Shown: positions 59,870 through 64,000 of the stretch, piece after piece
Position numbering within the stretch: position 1 is the first letter of the stretch
Layout of the letters: each line of letters begins with the position of its first letter
Source of the DNA: Eunapius fragilis
Lineage: Eukaryota; Porifera; Demospongiae; Spongillida; Spongillidae
Assembly (NCBI GenBank): GCA_963681505.1
Contig: OY811982.1
Span: 1,589,156-1,653,155 of the forward strand
DNA length: 64,000 nucleotides
Reading direction: 5' to 3'
Program-made: the position numbers and the translations under genes
Notes under the pieces: generated by a model
The model's input: only the letters and a program-made list of their open reading frames with translations
Database searches by the model: none
What the model was told of the DNA's origin: nothing

Positions 59870-62800
59870 CTGCAATAACGTTAGGATTGCAAATTTCAAT
59901 GGCTGTCATCGGCTACCAGCAAGGCCCACGTGAGGATTACTACTGTCTAAGCCCTTCCCAGGAGAGGCTTTTGAACTGTGTCAGCATTATCAGTGGTAAC
60001 CCCACTGGGTCACTCAACGTAAGTGGCCAGCACACTCAGCGTATGGTCCACACTCAGCAATCTTGCTTGTGTTGATCAATGTGTTTTTCTGAATCTCTCT
60101 CTCTCTTGCAGTTTAGAGATGATAAGTTAATCTACATCATCTTTTTCATTGGCTTAACTGTCTACAACTTAGTGCTCTGCATCTATTCTGTGAGTGGGAT
60201 CTTAGATATCAGTAAACCACATCTCCTCAAGGGGAAACAAGACACTTACAACAGCTGTTTGTCCCTCCATGTGTCTGTTAATTAACCACCAAGCAGTTCA
60301 TTGACCTCACCAAAACCAGTAACCTTTCAATTATCACTGCACTCTATAAGTCCAGTTGCCCCCCCCCCCCCCCCCGCTCGTCCGTTACAATATTAACCCT
60401 TCCTCCACCGCCAACCAGTCGATTACCACCACATGTCTCCATTAACCACTATCACACTCCCTCCATATCACCACTCCATTAACCCCTTCATACCACCACA
60501 CCGTTCATTAACTCTATCCACACCACCACATCCCCCATTACTACCTCAATTAACCATGCTATAACTTCACATCTTGTTAATGTAGTTTAAACAGCAAGAC
60601 AGAGTGGAAGTATTTGCCTTCATCGTCACCAACACTCTGACCATGTTGTATGCTGCACTACAAGGTGCGATCATAATTGTGAGGGGGAGGTGCTATAGGG
60701 AGTGTGGGGTAGTGATGGTGCTATAGGGAGTGTGGGGTAGTGATGGTGCTATGGAGTGTGGGGTAGTGATGGTGCTATGGGAGTGTGGGGTGGTGATGGT
60801 GCTATGGGAGTGTGGGTAGTGATGGTGCTATAGGGAGTGTGGGGTAGTGATGGTGCTATGGGAGTGTGGGGTGGTGATGGTGCTATGGGGGTGTGGGGTA
60901 GTGATGGTGCTATAGGAGTGTGGGGTAGTGATGGTGCTGTGGGAGTGTGGGGTAGTGATGGTGCTATGGGAGTGTGGGGTAGTGATGGTGCTATGGGAGT
61001 GTGGGGTAGTGATGGTGCTGTGGGAGTGTGGGGTAGTGATGGTGCTATGGGAGTGTGGGGTAGTGATGGTGCTATGGGAGTGTGGGGTAGTGATGGTGCT
61101 ATGGGAGTGTGGGGTAGTGATGGTGCTGTGGGAGTGTGGGGTAGTGATGGTGCTATGGGAGTGTGGGGTAGTGATGGTGCTATGGGAGTGTGGGGTAGTG
61201 ATGGTGCTATGGGAGTGTGGGGTAGTGATGGTGCTATAGGGAGTGTGGGGTAGTGATGGTGCTATGGGAGTGTGGGGTAGTGATGGTGCTATGGGAGTGT
61301 GGGGTAGTGATGGTGCTGTGGGAGTGTGGGGTAGTGATGGTGCTATGGGAGTGTGGGGTAGTGATGGTGCTATGGGAGTGTGGGGTAGTGATGGTGCTAT
61401 GGGAGTGTGGGGTAGTGATGGTGCTATAGGGAGTGTGGGGTAGTGATGGTGCTATGGGAGTGTGGGGTAGTGATGGTGCTGTAGGGAGTGTGGGTTAGTG
61501 ATGGTGCTATGGGAGTGTGGGGTAATGATGGTGCTATGGGAGTGTGGGGTAGTGATGGTGCTGTGGGAGTGTGGGGTAGTGATGGTGCTATGGGAGTGTG
61601 GGGTAGTGATGGTGCTATGGGAGTGTGGGTAGTGATGGTGCTATAGGGAGTGTGGGGTAGTGATGGTGCTATGGGGAGTGTGGGGTAGTGATGGTGCTAT
61701 GGGGAGTGTGGGATAGTGATGGTGCTATGGGAGTGTGGGGTAGTGATGGTGCTATGGGAGTGTGGGGTAGTGATGGTGCTATGGGAGTGTGGGGTAGTGA
61801 TGGTGCTATAGGGAGTGTGGGATAGTGATGGTGCTATGGGAGTGTGGGGTGGTGATGGTGCTATGGGAGTGTGGGGTAGTGATGGTGCTATGGGGGTGTG
61901 GGTAGTGATGGTGCTATGGAGTGTGGGGTAGTGATGGTGCTATGGGGAGTGTGGGGTGGTGATGGTGCTATGGGAGTGTGGGATAGTGATGGTGCTTTGG
62001 GGTGGTGATGGTGCTATGGGGGTGTGGGTTAGTGATGGTGCTATAGGAGTGTGGGGTAGTGATGGTGCTATGGGAGTGTGGGGTAGTGATGGTGCTATGG
62101 GAGTGTGGGGTAGTGATGGTGCTGTGGGAGTGTGGGGTAGTGATGGTGCTATGGAAGTGTGGGGTAGTGATGGTGCTATGGGAGTGTGGGGTAGTGATGG
62201 TGCTATAGGGAGTGTGGGGTAGTGATGGTGCTATGGGAGTGTGGGGTAGTGATGGTGCTATGGGAGTGTGGGGTAGTGATGGTGCTGTGGGAGTGTGGGG
62301 TAGTGATGGTGCTATGGGAGTGTGGGGTAGTGATGGTGCTATGGGAGTGGGGTAGTGATGGTGCTATGGGAGTGTGAGGTAGTGATGGTGCTATAGGGAG
62401 TGTGGGGTAGTGATGGTGCTATGGGAGTGTGGGGTAGTGATGGTGCTGTAGGGAGTGTGGGTTAGTGATGGTGCTATGGGAGTGTGGGGTAATGATGGTG
62501 CTATGGGAGTGTGGGGTAGTGATGGTGCTGTGGGAGTGTGGGGTAGTGATGGTGCTATGGGAGTGTGGGGTAGTGATGGTGCTATGGGAGTGTGGGTAGT
62601 GATGGTGCTATAGGGAGTGTGGGGTAGTGATGGTGCTATGGGGAGTGTGGGGTAGTGATGGTGCTATGGGGAGTGTGGGATAGTGATGGTGCTATGGGAG
62701 TGTGGGGTAGTGATGGTGCTATGGGAGTGTGGGGTAGTGATGGTGCTATGGGAGTGTGGGGTAGTGATGGTGCTATAGGGAGTGTGGGATAGTGATGGTG

Positions 62801-64000
62801 CTATGGGAGTGTGGGGTGGTGATGGTGCTATGGGAGTGTGGGGTAGTGATGGTGCTATGGGGGTGTGGGTAGTGATGGTGCTATGGAGTGTGGGGTAGTG
62901 ATGGTGCTATGGGGAGTGTGGGGTGGTGATGGTGCTATGGGAGTGTGGGATAGTGATGGTGCTTTGGGGTGGTGATGGTGCTATGGGGGTGTGGGGTAGT
63001 GATGGTGCTATAGGAGTGTGGGGTAGTGATGGTGCTATGGGAGTGTGGGGTAGTGATGGTGCTATGGGAGTGTGGGGTAGTGATGGTGCTGTGGGAGTGT
63101 GGGGTAGTGATGGTGCTATGGGAGTGTGGGGTAGTGATGGTGCTATGGGAGTGTGGGGTAGTGATGCTGCTATGGGAGTGTGGGGTAGTGATGGTGCTAT
63201 AGGGAGTGTGGGGTAGTGATGGTGCTATGGGAGTGTGGGGTAGTGATGGTGCTGTAGGGAGTGTGGGGTAGTGATGGTGCTATGGGAGTGTGGGGTAATG
63301 ATGGTGCTATGGGAGTGTGGGGTGGTGATGGTGCTATGGGAGTGTGGGTAGTGATGGTGCTATAGGGAGTGTGGGGTAGTGATGGTGCTATGGGAGTGTG
63401 GGGTAGTGATGGTGCTATGGGAGTGTGGGGTAGTGATGGTGCTATGGGAGTGTGGGGTAGTGATGGTGCTGTAGGAGTGTGGGGTAGTGATGGTGCTATG
63501 GGAGTGTGGGTAGTGATGGTGCTATGGAAGTGTGGGGTAGTGATGGTGCTGTAGGAGTGTGGGGTAGTGATGGTGCTGTAGGAGTGTGGGGTAGTGATGG
63601 TGCTATTGGAGTGGGGGTAGTGATGGTGCTGTAGTGTAGGAGAATGAGATCATTTACAATTCAAGAATTGGTTGGAGAAATATTAGATGTAGTTATTAAA
63701 TTACATGTAAATAGATTTTATAATTCATATCATAATTTCGACAATACATTTTGGTGTAATATTTTTTCCATTCAAATGTCGACTCAGTGTACCAGTTCAG
63801 AAGCTATGGAGGGGACTGTGGGGCACTTACTACCATAGGGTGGATTGCTGTGGCTAATGTGAGTGTGTGTGTGCGCACGTAACTGTAAGGTCATGTAGTC
63901 AGCACACGTCTAATTGATGCCATACATATGTAGAAAGGACAATCCAATGCTGAAACCACTCCCACCTTCCTGCTGTACCTAATTAGTGTGATGAGATGCT
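57806..64000 (+). CDS. Multi-pass membrane protein, 5' exons (runs off window edge)
   Basis: Exons 57806-57944 (46 codons plus one base; MSDGSERDFYYRPRW start), 59870-60018, 60112-60189, 60595-60678, 63796-63858 and probably 63934 onward. Phases agree throughout. Hydrophobic spans: LKSKLFMILATIQ joined to AAITLGLQISMAVIGYQ; LIYIIFFIGLTVYNLVLC; a FAFIVTNTLTMLYAALQ segment; then FRSYGGDCGALTTIGW. At least three membrane passes with a 37-residue soluble N-terminus. The NTLTMLYAALQ segment followed by an FRSYG region recalls the UPF0658 Golgi-membrane family of fungi, but I cannot confirm this. Introns 1 and 4 hold large minisatellites. The sixth exon is the least certain. Confidence 0.65.
58255..59335. 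repeat. CCACCACAGCACCCC minisatellite in intron 1, 366-bp higher-order period
   Basis: Short units of 12-18 bp (cacagcacccccac, cagtagcccccac, cagagcacccac). A block holding caacagtagcac recurs 366 bp apart (58559 and 58925), and the surrounding order is copied, so there is a higher-order duplication. Long Gly/Cys/Trp/Val frames on the minus strand are repeat artefacts. Confidence 0.95.
59822..59868. repeat. (CA)n microsatellite serving as polypyrimidine-side of an acceptor
   Basis: The CA run ends directly in the cag acceptor of exon 2 at 59870. Confidence 0.8.
60680..63640. repeat. 3-kb minisatellite, 27-bp unit, about 967-bp higher-order period
   Basis: Unit gtgatggtgctatgggagtg plus tggggta repeats about 110 times with variants (ctgtggg, ctatagggagt, ggtgtgg, tgggtta). 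The variant order from about 61437 to 62400 returns 967 bp later, including the rare ctttggggtggtg variant at about 61993 and 62960. Because 27 is a multiple of three, it gives long Met/Gly/Val/Trp frames that are not genes. It fills intron 4 of the membrane-protein gene. Confidence 0.97.

Noticed and set aside
60837..63554. Plus-strand Met/Gly/Val/Trp repeat proteins
   Set aside because: The 27-bp unit is divisible by three, so any stop-free phase stays open. Several frames are open in the same place.

Overview
This is animal (eukaryotic) genomic DNA. Genes are split by short GT-AG introns (mostly about 50-110 bp), protein types are metazoan (a Sema-PSI-IPT receptor tyrosine kinase, a 7TM receptor), and there are many microsatellites, minisatellites and decayed transposons. 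A sponge (demosponge-like) genome is the best guess from the compact introns and gene types, but no single feature proves it. A run of exactly 200 N (7962-8161) marks a scaffold join between two contigs.

Layout. 1-223: edge of a transposon-type gene (minus). 768-7961: a giant inverted repeat with its fold point near 4840, ending at the scaffold gap; 8162-8363 beyond the gap is a second, small foldback. 8.4-14.1 kb: mobile-element termini, poly-G/C tracts, a tRNA-like SINE head and two or three orphan exons. 14.16-18.48 kb: broken copy of the receptor kinase gene. 18.5-26.9 kb: AT-rich DNA with foldback elements, a small MGC-type gene (21835-24598) whose large intron hosts one of them, and a decayed retroelement. 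27.2-34.7 kb: a 23-exon gene for a MET/plexin-like receptor tyrosine kinase of about 1,640 residues. 34.9-56.0 kb: two diverged tandem copies of a unit, each carrying two minus-strand genes for small Gly/His/Asp-rich proteins that start MGCTESN, minisatellites and a decayed non-LTR reverse transcriptase; copy 1 also holds a 5.1-kb composite insertion with a broken THAP transposase. 56.0-57.06 kb: intronless 7TM receptor. 57.8-64 kb: first exons of a multi-pass membrane protein whose introns carry two large minisatellites.

Functionally, the receptor kinase (extracellular semaphorin-type propeller, PSI and IPT modules, cytoplasmic kinase) and the 7TM protein are membrane sensors. The five MGC proteins are predicted to be dual-acylated and to sit on the inner face of membranes, with a Gly/His-rich low-complexity body; they share a promoter block, intron start and exon layout. 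This small paralog family is the best candidate here for an undescribed system. Exon structures were assembled by eye from splice-site fit and frame; no database search was run.
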